Source: Vitellaria paradoxa | Taxonomy: Eukaryota > Streptophyta > Magnoliopsida > Ericales > Sapotaceae | Direction: 5' to 3' | DNA: 64,000 bases | Assembly (NCBI GenBank): GCA_019916065.1 | Contig: CM034241.1 | Location: forward strand, 13,711,728-13,775,727 | Part shown: positions 49,436-62,000 of the stretch, one piece after another | Numbering within the stretch: the first letter of the stretch is position 1 | How the letters are laid out: every line of letters starts with the position of its first letter | The notes under the pieces: model-generated | The model's database searches: none | What the model was told of the DNA's origin: nothing | Seen by the model: the letters and a program-made list of their open reading frames with translations, nothing else | Position numbers and translations under genes: made by a program

Positions 49436-52400
49436 TGTGGAGCCAATATAAAACCCATACAAATCAATAATCGGATCGGTCATTTGTGAATAACCATAGC
49501 ATTTTATCAATAAAGAATGATTTTTTTTACCTTTGGAGTTAATTTTATTTTTTATTTAAGTCAATATTACTTTTTTATTGTTAGTTAGGGTAATTTTATT
49601 TGAGATATTAAATATATATTTATATATATTTCTATATAAAGTGATTTTAGGAATTATGATAAATAATCTAACACATTGAAAGAAAGTAAACCAAGTAATT
49701 TTATGTATTCGTAATATTTTTTCTTGCCATTTTTATGTCAAAGTTAAATTTATTTAATTTAATTTTAATTATTATTTATTATAATTTATTATGTCATTCC
49801 AAATTATATAATAAATATAAAAATATATTAAAGATTTTAAGAATGATATGTTGTTTAAATTTATTTTTTATAATAATTAGTTTTTTTTATTAAGTGCTAT
49901 GGTAATTGAAGATAGAATTATTGACTTTTTTTTTTTTTAATTTAAGAGGTGTTAGTGTAGTAAGTTTTAGTTTTAGTTTTTTTTTTTTAATGTTTTGTAT
50001 TAAAGAGAGATATAGATGTTTAGAATGGGATAAGTGTCGGAATGAAGTCGAGATTTTTAGTTGGGGAGCTAATTTGTTTTTTTCAAGGTTAAATTTAGGT
50101 TTAGAAAAAATTAAAACTAATATTATAAATTATATTTAGTGAATAAAAATAATTTTTTTTATAGTTGTGAATAAAAATAAATTAATATATATGCATAGAT
50201 TGATGAATTTTTAATTTTGAATTATATGTAACAATTGAAAAAATAGCTGAATTTTTGGAAATTTTGTCTCTAGATAATAGAGAGCAAAGAAAATATGATA
50301 ATTGATTTTTTTGATAATAATAATGAAAGTAATTTTTCAGCACGTAGGTTCTTCCAATCATTTTGTTAATAAATTGTATTTATAAAAAGAATAATTATCT
50401 TGATTCGTGGGAAGTCTTTAAAAATATATAGTAGTTAATACTTTTTAGTAGATTTATATTTTATTTAGGTAATTTAAACTGTGTAAAGTTTGGTAATTAT
50501 ATAGTATAAATATATATCGGGACATGAAAGTTTTAGTAAAACGGGCGTTGTAAAAATACAAAGGTACGTAATTGAAGTGCTGTCACTTAGAAATTGCAGT
50601 AATTAAATAAAATTTGTAAATTTTAATCGTTATTTATTTTATTCCAAAATTGGCAATGAATAAGAAGCGAGTTGAGAGTGTTGTAATATATGACACGCCC
50701 TCTTCGCTTATATGAATCTCTAGAATTTTAGTATTGCAAATTTGGAGTCCTATCATCCTTTCTATTAAATTTATAGGACAATTATATATATATCTATATA
50801 TATTTTTGGTTTGACTAAAAAATATATTATTTCTCTTTCGTTTAAAAGTAAACACATAATTCGTTTGTGATTTAGAATGAAGTATAAAATTGATTGAATT
50901 TTTTAAATTTAATTGAGTTTGTACCTCATGAGTCCAAATAGATTAAGGAAAAAAATTGCACAAAAAATAAAGAGGTAAAAGTATATTTTTATTATTTTTT
51001 TAATATTAAAATGAGACATTATTTTATTTTTCAAAAAGACTCAATTTACCTATACTTTTTTAATAACATTTTCTAAATGGTCACATATGAGTTTATATAA
51101 TACGTATGACATAAATCTTGTTAAATTAACATTTTTTTTTTGTAATCTTATACTTAATCTATATCATGAGGGGTTATGTATTGACTTTTAAACTAAAATA
51201 GAGTAATGTGTTTTTTGTTCAAATTACAAAGAGGTAAGATGTGATTATCCGCATTTATATTTTATTTCTCTAATTTAAAATTATGCAAATTTTGTTTAGA
51301 TTCTTTTAATCATTTTGTTAGAATACCATTCTTATAAATATAACAGGAATTGCATCTATCTAAATGCACAGAAACATAATTTGATCTGGAAAAACTTCAA
51401 ATTTAAATTTGTAAAATAAATTTAATTCAAAAACTATAGAAATAATATGTAAAAATAAAAATTACTAATCAAAATAGGGTAAGATATCTATGCGGCATTT
51501 AATAAGTCTGTAAAATTTTATGATTTATTTATCACATTTATTAAAATATTAATTTAAAAGTTTTTACAAAAAGGATTCAAAAAATATTATTTATTAAAAA
51601 TATTATTACATTTTTCATGTAAAGTGATCTAAAAGACAACCAAAGTGGAGAGAAAAAGAAATAATCTTGTCTATCGAACAAATCTAATGATTGAAAATAT
51701 TCCGATTCAAATTCTTAAACTTGCTTATATATAAATGACATAAAGAGAGTAAAAGTTTATATATTTAAAATTTACATTTTTACACACATTAAAATTAAAA
51801 TTTTAATTTATATGTTTTTAAGAAATTTAAAAAAATTAAAGTCTAAATATCAATTTTTTTAAAATAAAAAATCTAAGTTGACTTTATCTACTGAGTGCCC
51901 ATATAGCATTTAATAAATGTGTAAAATTTTATCATTTATTGCAAATAATATCACATTTTTAAAAAATTTTATTAAAAAAAAAAATTTCTCTCCACTTTGG
52001 CTCCTAACCAAGATCAACTAATTTAAAAAATTTTACATAAAAATATTCAAAAAAATATAAAAAAAAGTGAAAGAGTATATTTTCATATGAAATGATTGAA
52101 AAAAATAAATAATTTTAATCATTGAATAAATTTAACGGTTAAAAATATTTCAAATTTAAATTATTAAACTTTCTTATTATATAATATATAAAACAATTAT
52201 TTGCAACTGAGAGAAGTATATTTTCAAAAGAATAATAGTCTTAAATATTTTCTATGCAATTTATATTTTTTTTTACCAATTTAGAACGTGTAAATTTTAG
52301 CGACTAAAAATGTTATATAGATATGGTATAAATAGATTTTGAAAATATATAGATTTTAATAATTACTTATTATGTAAATATGTGTGCATATATATATTTG

Positions 52401-53870
52401 AAGTTGTAATAATTAAGGAGGGTTGTCATATTTTCATGGTATCTCAATGTTTCTAAATAGAAAAGAAACAAGTCGATGTTAGCATAGGTAAATTCCTAAT
52501 GAGCAGTGGCAGATTTAAAATTTATAATTAGCAAGTAAAAAATTATATCTTTAAGATAAATAAAAATAAATGTAAAAATATTATGAAAAAAAGTTATAAT
52601 TTACAAATAAATAAAATAAAATTAATAAAATCTTAATGTAATTTTTTAAATTAACGGACAATTGCCCTCATTTAACTCTTAACGGGTTCGCTTTTATCCA
52701 TTAATAACTGGAGTTGTGAAAGGGTTGAGATTAAGCATCTAAAGACACTTAATCTCACGTGTCAAATTTTATTAATTTCTCTAATAATACTCATGATCTA
52801 TATATAATATAAAATTCCATGGATTTCTATTCCCTTGAATTGAAATTAATGAGGCAGAAATCTACCAAATTCCATAAACTTCTAAATATTTGACTAGTTG
52901 ATTAAAGTTCTTAATTTCCAAGGTTAAATTAGATGAATCAAAGATCAATAATAAGGGGGCTCTAGTTCTTTAAGGTTTCTTGTATATGTGTATCTATATA
53001 TATATATATATTATCCACATGATTTGCATGAAAATAGTGAGGAGGGACCCATATCGAAATTTCGTGGTTTGAATTAATCAAGAAAAAAATGTCATAGTTT
53101 CTATCATCGCTCTTTCTCGAAATGCTCAAAAAGGAGGGCGGTTCTAGATAGCATTAAAACTTGTACACCCTCTATTTTCATTTTAATAAACACTTGGCAT
53201 TGAGCACATGTTTTGAGGCACGTCCATATCAGGATACTTTCTTTAATTATTCAAATTTGTCAATTTACTTCGTTTAAATTTAAAGGAAGAAAAAAAATGT
53301 GCGTCTAAAAATCATGACTTGTGCAACCCACATGCGGACAAAATTATTAACAATGTTAAATGTTTTCAAGAAGCTAAAAGATGTCTGAAATTTCACAGAA
53401 CAACCAATTTTTTTTTTTGGGTGATAATTAAGGATATGAATTTTTTTTTTATTAATCCTGATTTTTTTATGAATTTTTTTTTATTAATCCTGATTTTTTT
53501 TACTCCAAAACTGTTAATGATGGAAATGTGGGGAAAAAAAAAAAGTCACTAAGAATGGACATCATAAATTTGCAACTTGTAGCTAGAAACTTATACCCTT
53601 AACTATTACATAAAAAATTCAGGTTTTAAAATAGAATTTCAATGAAACTCAGTAAAACTGAAATTTGTCCAAAAAGTTGATTGATTAAACCTCTAAACCT
53701 TCATCCGCTAACTAAATGCATAAATGATGTTTACATATTAATTCGAAGAAAAATTCACAACTGGAGTTCTGAGTTTCTGTACGTAATCTTAAATTTGGGC
53801 GTCCGCTAATCGTTTGCCTTTGGGGTCATTAATATTCTTAAAATTTCATACCTTATCCCTTCCCCCTAGT
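49436..53870. other. AT-rich spacer without recognisable gene
   Basis: Long A/T runs and short domain-free ORFs. A 45-bp motif (GCATTTAATAAGTCTGTAAA, GCATTTAATAAATGTGTAAA) occurs in direct orientation near 51495 and 51907. A 33-bp tandem repeat lies at 53436-53500. I see no exon structure. Confidence 0.5.
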
Positions 53871-53878
53871 TTCGAAAT

Positions 53879-53925
53879 CTCTCTCTCTCTCTCACACACA
53901 CACACACGCGCGCGCGCGCGCGCGT
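53879..53925. repeat. Compound microsatellite (CT)n(CA)n(CG)n
   Basis: An uninterrupted run of CT, then CA, then CG dinucleotides. From about 53892 to 53924 it is an alternating pyrimidine-purine tract, a sequence type able to adopt Z-DNA. Confidence 0.95.
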
Positions 53926-53929
53926 AATC

Positions 53930-54195
53930 TCACCTCACCCACCCGCCCGCCTATTATGGCGGACCACTACAGCTACTAACCACTATGAAACTATGCTGCC
54001 CTTCGCCTATCCTAGCTACCCACAAGTCATACGTGGTATCTCTCTCTCTCTCTCCCCCACGTGTGGGCGTGCTGGGTCTTTCTTTCCCAATTTTACCTCT
54101 CTCACTCACGATCTTCTCTCTCTCTGCTTTGATCTTAACTCACCCATCAAATCATTCTCAAACCTAAGAAAACTTCTTGGGAAAACTGAGATATG
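53930..54195 (+). other. CT-rich, 5'-UTR-like segment of unknown status
   Basis: Less AT-rich than its surroundings, with CT repeats and an ACGTG-containing stretch (CCCACGTGTGGGCGTG, 54055-54070). It then gives way to AT-rich, intron-like sequence. It resembles a plant first exon, but no downstream coding exon was found before 55570. Two overlapping ORFs (53985-54167, 53993-54196) have no domain. It could be a gene-fragment relic. Confidence 0.3.
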
Positions 54196-54199
54196 ATTT

Positions 54200-55569
54200 T
54201 TTTTGTGAGATTTTTTCTTTTGCTAATTGTGAAAATGTGGATTTATTTTAGGTAGTGGTTGGAATTTAATTTTATTATTTTTGGTGGTGTGGCAAGGGGG
54301 TTTTGACTTGGGGGAGTTTGCAGTGAATTAGTTTGGGACTTTTATTACTAGCGTCATTGGGAAAAGACATTCCTGAGATGTTGAGATTTATAATGGGTTT
54401 TGATAATTGGTTAGTGATAGGTTGCGATATAACAAACTTGCTCTCATGCTCTTTTCATGGATTGAAACTTGAAATTCGTTAAAGTTTGATTGACTTTGAT
54501 TCAAATATGCATTGTAGGATAATTAATTTGCTAAGTTTGATTGAAAATGGGGATTAAATGCCAATTTTTGAATGCTCTATCTAGCGATAGAAAAAATAAT
54601 AATAATAAAATAACAATTGTTAATTTGTTAGTTTTGATATTAGCAATGTTCTCTTGTTTATCAATAATAATAATGTTATCTTTTTGGATACACCCCTTTT
54701 TTTTTGCTTTCTTTTGCCCTTTAATTACTATATATTTCCCCTTGCTAAAACATTTTTAGCTCCTACTAACTTTTCAATGTTGCCTCCAAATTTTTATTGA
54801 TGCACAAAAAGGTAAATAACTGTTAGGCGGGAAGAGAATATTATGTCAATTTTTTTTTTGAGAGAGTTGAATATAAATATATACATACATATATAAGCAG
54901 AAGAGTAGTCATAATTTTTATAGCCAAAAAGGTTCATTGGACTATACTATTGATTGTCATTCTAGTTAAAAGGTCGCGTTTATCGCATAATTGAGTACAA
55001 AAACAACTACCATACCAAATATTAAAATTTAATAAACATATTAAATTGAAAATGAGATTCTTATTTAGTATGATAATCTTATTTTCATTTTACATTTTTT
55101 ATATATTTTCGGTGAATTCATTGGTATAAATTTATAGTACTAAAGTGAATTAATTGGTATTTAATCTTTTAATATAATTTTTCTACATGTGAATGCATTG
55201 AAATTACTTAGACTTACTTGAGATTGCAGTAACAACACTTATTTTCTTGTGCATGATGCGACGATTAAGTCTTTGACAGTGTTTGATCCGAAATGATTAA
55301 GATAAGTTATTCAGTACTAATTCATCGTTCATGTGATAAGTGAATGAAAGCTTGATGTATATGATTCTTGAATTTTGTTTCAAAATAGGTTTTTGTCACA
55401 CAAAATTTGTGTCCATGGAAATATGTTTCGGGCTACTAAATTATGATTTCAACCAAAAAAAAAAAAAAATTATCATCATTGTGTGATTACAAAATTAACA
55501 CATAATTTCTTAAATTTTAGACATTTTGAGTTAAATTTAAAAGACATGTGGTGTTCATAGTCATGTATT
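54200..55569. other. Spacer without recognisable gene
   Basis: AT-rich sequence with domain-free short ORFs only (for example 54541-54759 plus). No transposon ends were recognised. Confidence 0.45.
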
Positions 55570-55574
55570 ACTAT

Positions 55575-56422
55575 TGAAAATTCCAAACCCACACAATCAC
55601 ACACACAGTGAAAGTAATCACACAAGAGAATAACGAGGAAACCCTATCACAGGGAGAAAAACCTCTATTTACAATCCCACTATCAACGGGTTATAAGACT
55701 CTACTCAGACTCTCTATGAATCACTCGCACGAATCCTTTGCTCGAATCACTCGATAAACCCTACAAGCAGGCTTTCTGTCTCACACAGAAAGTGAAAAGA
55801 GAATACAAGAAGAATTTAGAGAAAGAACATGAAAGATCTCAATAATTAAAGATTCTTTCTCTAGGTCCCTATAATATGTTCTCCACACCCTTTATTGACA
55901 TATTTGGTTTCACATATATAGGGTTACACAAGGTTGCCCTAGTTTGGCAAAATAGGAAATTAAATCCGAACAAAATATTCATAGCTCGATCCCTCGCGCT
56001 CCCATCCTCCAGCCTGCGACCTGCACTGGAATTTTTATGCTTTAGGAAATAATACTAGCACAACCTCGCTCTCCCATCCTCCTGCCTGCGGACCTCACTG
56101 GAATTTCTGGGACACCTTGGCTCACCCGCGCGCTCCCTGCAGGCTACCTACGTGCTTGGAGCGCACCCGCGCGCTCCCCACGCCGTGCCTGCGAGGTACA
56201 CTGAAATTTCATCCACGTTCTAGAAAGCTACGTCCGAATCCCATTAGGTTTTGTAATCCTTCACACCAATTATAATTCTTCAAAATCTTGGTCAACTTGA
56301 TTCATTTTATCTTCTTAATTGTTTAGAATTCTTCAAATCTTCAATTTGTATCACTTTAGGAAACTTTAATAGCATTCCTAATTTAACTAAGATTTTGATT
56401 GGATTTGCCACAAGACTTTACA
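55575..56422 (-). mobile_element. Solo LTR, 848 bp, TSD ACTAT
   Basis: Flanked by ACTAT at 55570-55574 and 56423-56427. On the minus strand it reads TGTAAAGTCTTGTGG to GGAATTTTCA, so it has TG...CA ends. It has a TATA-like CCCTATATATGTG and a downstream AATAAAGGGTGTGG polyadenylation-type signal in that orientation. No internal coding region is present. The parent family is not identified; copia is plausible. Confidence 0.8.
55993..56200. repeat. GC-rich reiterated motif in the solo LTR
   Basis: CTCGCGCTCCCATCCTCCAG at 55993 recurs as CTCGCTCTCCCATCCTCCTG at 56065. Shortened CCCGCGCGCTCCC units follow at about 56125 and 56167. The first two, and in part the last, continue into similar CCTGCG...CACTGGAATTT tails. 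Confidence 0.75.
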
Positions 56423-56467
56423 ACTATGTTACTTTCCTTTCCAAAAAAAAAAAAAAATTGATTAAAA

Positions 56468-56920
56468 CTGTTAGGAATTTGTCTGGAATTCTGCTTGCGA
56501 GAGTGAAATAGGGGTAAAGCAGAGGAATGAAGTGACATATATGTAATATTTGACATCTACAAGATACAATACGTTTTAAAGTTGTGAGGGCACTGAATTC
56601 AATTAGAACTTTAAGATTAAGCGTTTTTAAGTGGGGGCAGTATTAGAATGGATGACCCCTTATGAAACACCTAACCAGACCAAAAACGGATAATATTTTA
56701 CTCTGTAAATGCAGGCCATTATAAATGGCATTAGAGCCAATACTTACATGGCCTGTTAGGGTGGAAGGATTATCAAGGATTGTGAGGGACTCTGCCTGTA
56801 AGGGCAAAAGCAATACCTTCTGTTGTAAGGGACCTGTCTATAAGGGACTCTAACTGTAGGAGATGAAGAAAAGAAGTAATGACTTATGTCCTATATCCCC
56901 TAGATAGAGGAAAAAAAGTG
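56468..56920 (+). mobile_element. Relic LTR-type repeat with primer-binding-like site
   Basis: GGCCATTATAAATGGCATTAG at about 56714 looks like an LTR end followed by a Met-tRNA-type primer site (TGGCATTAGAGCCAATAC). The block around AGTGACATATATGTAATATT (56530) recurs, diverged, across the solo LTR insertion as AGTGGCATACAT plus GTAATATTTAACATC (56917-56928 with 58938 on). This gives direct repeats about 390 bp apart before that insertion. Family and limits are uncertain. Confidence 0.4.
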
Positions 56921-56928
56921 GCATACAT

Positions 56929-58932
56929 TGTCACACCTTTAACTTAATTGTCTAGGATGGACGGTATCGAAATATGGGAACTAATTTAATTAAATGAAAA
57001 CTTGTTCTAAGGTCAAGTCACATAATAATAATCATAAGAGTAACTAAACACATAACTCATTCTTATATTACATCAATAAAAATAGCATCAACCACAATGA
57101 ATTCAATGCCACACCCCAGTGACACAATCTAAGGCTTACATAGCTAAATAAACATCATCAATAAACAAGTTCAAAATAGAAACAAGTTCGCGACACACAC
57201 CGAGGTTGCACAAACAAAGATACAATAATCCAAATGTGAATAAAATATCATAATAGGTCGATCCATCGGTCTCAACTCAGCTCCAAGTGGCTATTCCCTG
57301 GTCTCGTCGGATTATCTGTAATATAGATGGGATGATCAAATTTGCCTAGTAGGTAGGACCATGTAAGTGTGCACGAGTGAATAGTAACTAAGCATATAGC
57401 ATAATTTACAATAATATCAACCAACATATAATATAACAATACATATATGGTGCAATGCAATGGCCAATGTATTATCTAATCTCTATCTACCCTTAAACTT
57501 ATCCTGGGACGGTGACGTTTAGTAAAGCTCGCAGGGTCACTAACCGCACTGTTTGAGTTCACGGCAAAGGTGTATCTCAATATATATATATATATATATA
57601 AACCAAGTGGGGAACCGTGTTACACCCCCCACCTGTGTAAGACACAGGTGAACTGTGTTACACCCCATAGCTTTTCTGTTAGGGAACTGTGTTACACTCC
57701 TAGTCAGGCATTTGTTTAACTCAAGTAGAGTTCGGCTACAGTACGAAGAAAATCTCATAACCATATCTTATAATTAACGTCCAAACTCTAAATGACTAAA
57801 CTCTAGTTATATATATCGACTGAGGATCATTCGGTATTTTCAAAATCTTTTTTTTTTAATTTTTATTGAATCATGGATCCCATTCATATATATATCTCGT
57901 GGCTCGGCATGTCAAATTATCAATATGGTACTCTCAGCCAATGAATAACCATAATATCAAATCAAATGATTCAACCCAGCCTCATGCACATAATATGTTG
58001 AATCATGTAAATAAATATCATTTTAATATAAACATGCATTCTTATTAGGCTTAATGATGGTTTGGGATTCACTTAATATTTTAAAATCAACCATGAATGG
58101 GTTTGGGTACAAAACAGGATATTTGAAATCAAAATTTTATATTTTTTGACATTCTGTCCAGTCTCGTATGAACGCCAGGTCTGCCGTCTAGACGCCAATG
58201 CCTAGAACCTGATTTCTGGGTTCGTTCAATTACAAAACAACCCCAAATCACTTATCCAAGCAACAATCTCCATAATAACTTATATATAAACATTTAAACA
58301 CTTAAACCATATGTTTCTACAATATTTAATTGAAGAATAACTCAATATATGCAAGATCTTCACATTTATATGCACACATACACATATTCATATATACATA
58401 TGTATATACACAAATCTCATGACATTCAACCAAATCAAACATATATATACATCAAAATCATCCTAACAACATCTAAAACACGAATATAAGTCCCACCTAC
58501 CTTGAATCTGAAGAGAAAAGAAGAAAAACGGGAAAAACCAGTTGAGCTCCCCACCTTCAAAAGCTAATTTCTCTCACCTCGAGCCAAATCACTAAAAATG
58601 GTCACTGTTACGACAATCACGGGCGTCGAATACTACTCCAATCTATCGATTTTCCTCCCCAAACTCAACTTTCTCTCTCTTCTCCCTATTTTCTCTAGTA
58701 GCCGAGCAAAAGGAAAGAAACGGAAGAGAAATAGAAAAGGAAAGGGAAGGGAATGAAGGAAAGAAAGAAAAAAAAAAAAGGTTGAGCCCTTGGCCTAGTT
58801 ATCCTATCAAATACCAATTCGGACTACACCCAGCTTAGGAAAAATAAAATAATTCAATCCAATCTCATAATAATTGTTTTATTGGTCCAAAATAACACAT
58901 AAATAGTAAAAAAATAAATACTGGGTATTACA
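56929..58932 (-). mobile_element. Solo LTR of a Ty3/gypsy element, 2004 bp, TSD TACAT
   Basis: Flanked by TACAT at 56924-56928 and 58933-58937. Plus strand ends TGTCACACC and GGGTATTACA resemble the termini of the chromovirus LTRs at 39745 and 46854, so I assign it to the same broad family in the same minus orientation. It is clearly divergent from them, has no internal region, and contains a (TA)n run near 57580-57600. Confidence 0.82.
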
Positions 58933-59010
58933 TACATGTAATATTTAACATCTAAAAAGTACAACGTGTTTTAAAATCGTGAGAGTATTAGATTAAGTTG
59001 GAATTCCAAT

Positions 59011-62000
59011 ATAATTTCTCTCATTAATCTAAAGTATCTCATCGTACCAAAAAAGAAATAATTAAATTTAATTAATTAACAACTATAATTACTAGCTAAT
59101 AATAATCGTTACTAAACGCAATTACCAAAAAAAAATCGTTACTAAATGCTCAAGTTTTTATTTTTTTCTAATATAAAATTAAAAATTAAAAACTGAATAC
59201 AAAAATTAAAAATAGATAGTTTTGTTAAATGGGCTCTAACATGTAACTGTTCATGAAAAAAATTTTACCCTATTTAAATTTTTATAATTTATATTAAATA
59301 TAATTAAGATGGGAAAAAACATTATATGCTCAGTGTTTACACGTTTTAACCAATATCAAAAACACCCTAAAGTGAAAATATCAAATAAATAAATAAAATT
59401 TTTCAAATATAATAGATTTAGTTCTTCCAAACTTTAAATAAATAACAAAAGGGAGGGAATATTAACACTCATTCAAAAACTTTTCCCAGTCCTTACTTCT
59501 TTTTTGGCTCCTAGAAAATTACAAAACTGACCTTATAGTAGAGGCCAATTAATACAAAATATATTAAGTGCCATAATTATCTTATTTTCTTATTTATTAT
59601 TATAAAATTAGCATACTATACTTTTAGATTTTCTAAAACATGCTCTACCTTTTGTTAATTTGTATGTCAAATTAAAAATCTACTGTCAATTAATAATTTC
59701 ATAAGGTTGCGTGAGAGATTTTTTAATAGTTTTTTTTAAATTAGTTTTGCAAATATATCTTTTTAATTTTATTTTATGAAAAATCAAAGAAGAAAAATAA
59801 ATATTATTATTTTTTAATTGATATAAAGCAAGATATCATAATCGTTAATCAATTCATACATTAATGAAAATAATTGAAATAAAAATAAATTAAATTGAAA
59901 TTCTAATTCTAACATTCATCCCCAGAACCAGCCACCATTAAATAAAAAATTGGTATTGTTCAAAATAATCCAATAGTTTTAACAAAAAACTCTCTATAAA
60001 TTACCAAGCGAAAAAAAACACTACAAATAAGAACTATATAAAAAAAAGTTTAATAGAGAAAAAAACCGTAATAATGTAATAGCATATACACTAACAAAAA
60101 AATAAAAATATATTACATGCAATTTGTTCTATATTACTCTATCAAAAAATTAATCACATGAAAGGAAAAAATTAAAAAAAAAACTTTATAGTTGCTTGTT
60201 ATATGAGGAATTCGATGATTCGTAATAACATAAAATTTGCTCCATATTTGCTTGTATAAAAAAATTAATCACATTTAAAAACTCTGTTTCAACAGAATCT
60301 TATTTTACGCTGTTTCATTTAAGATTTAATGAATTAAAGAAAGATATATACTAGTGAGATTATACATGAGAGTGAGAGATGCAGTTATATAAAAGTGAAA
60401 AGCGGAGGATATTAATTTTATAATAATAAATGAAAAAGAAGGGTAATTATGGTATTTGAGATGTTTTGTATTAATTGTCCCTATTAATTATAGGGCTAAT
60501 TTTGTAATTTTGTAAAGAGAAAATGCAAGAAGTGGGAGAAGTTTTGAACCAAGGCAAACATCCCCACCCATAAAAAAAATCTATTTTTACACCACATATA
60601 CTTGACATCCCTTTATATTATAATTAACTCTCAACTTTTACTTTCATCCAGTTATTTAAAAATTTAATACTATTTAAAATTTTGTTTTATTATTAAGTAT
60701 AAATATTGAAAATGTTTTTTTTTTTGGTAAGTTATATTGAAAATGTAACTTTTAAATGTGTCATTGATATTCACCTTTAGAACAACATATATAAAACAAT
60801 TATCTCTTGTATGTATTTTGTGTTTTCTTAAAAGTTATTACAAATTATTTGCTAGCTATTAGTGTAGAAGATAGATTTTACACAAGGCATGATCTCAACT
60901 ATAAGATTTAGTAGTAATCTTTTCGAATACATCAATCTATTCTTAATCTGATCAACATTTTCGTCAATCTCATGAACTGGCACTTTGAATGAAGAAGTAT
61001 GGGTTTAGATTAATTCCAACTACATAATTACAATTCAAGCAGGCTACTTTGTTATCATATCTATGAGGAGCATGCATGATAGGACAATTATTTTTCTCAA
61101 ATCTGTCATATGTCTCCTAACAATGTGCAAAAGTCTCCCGTGCATTAAATGCATTATAAACTGTTACTGAGATTACTAAGAGAATGGGGATATTGATGGG
61201 ATTAGCAGAGTATTATAGTCTAATCAGTACCCCACTAACTCTTACTTTTCTATACTTATATACACTCAAGATATATCAACAATAAAATGTATGTTTTCTA
61301 ATGACTATTAGATTCTCTCTTTACATTCTCTCTATAGTTTTCATCTAACTAGATCCTCTTTTTTTTTTACTGTCTTTTTGTTCTAAGATAGTTTTATCGA
61401 GAAGAGAAGTTAGGCAGAGTGGCGAGCATGCGCAAAATAAATTTTTACCCTGCATATTTTCAAAAACCTATCTAAACATTATTTATACTAGGAATTGCTT
61501 GTACCTAAAGGTATGAGAACATAATTTTAAATTTATTGAAATTTAGAAAAATAATTCTCACAAACCTAATTAATATTTAGGCTTTTTTAATTTAAAAATA
61601 ATAGGAGTCGTGATTAAGAGAGGTGCAATTTTTAAAATTTTAAGCAAATTTTAAATATTTTTTAAGCCTAATTATTATTTAGACTTTTTGTATTTTGTAT
61701 TTAATTATTAATACATTTGAAATATGAAAAATTTACAACTACAGTAAATATGGGTTTCTATTACTTTACATCTATTAATATTATATGCCACAACTCTAGT
61801 AGTTTTATATGCTAAACAAAAAGTAAAATTTTAGACATTTAGCAGTGGGATAAAAAAAAAAAAAAAAGAAAGATTTAGTGGATGATAAAATAGGAGAGGA
61901 TAAAAGGGAATGAATAAGAGAAGAATGCCACCGAGAGTTAGAATGAAAAAAAAAAAAAAAAAACAAAAATTATATATTTATTAGATTTTGATTTAACCGA

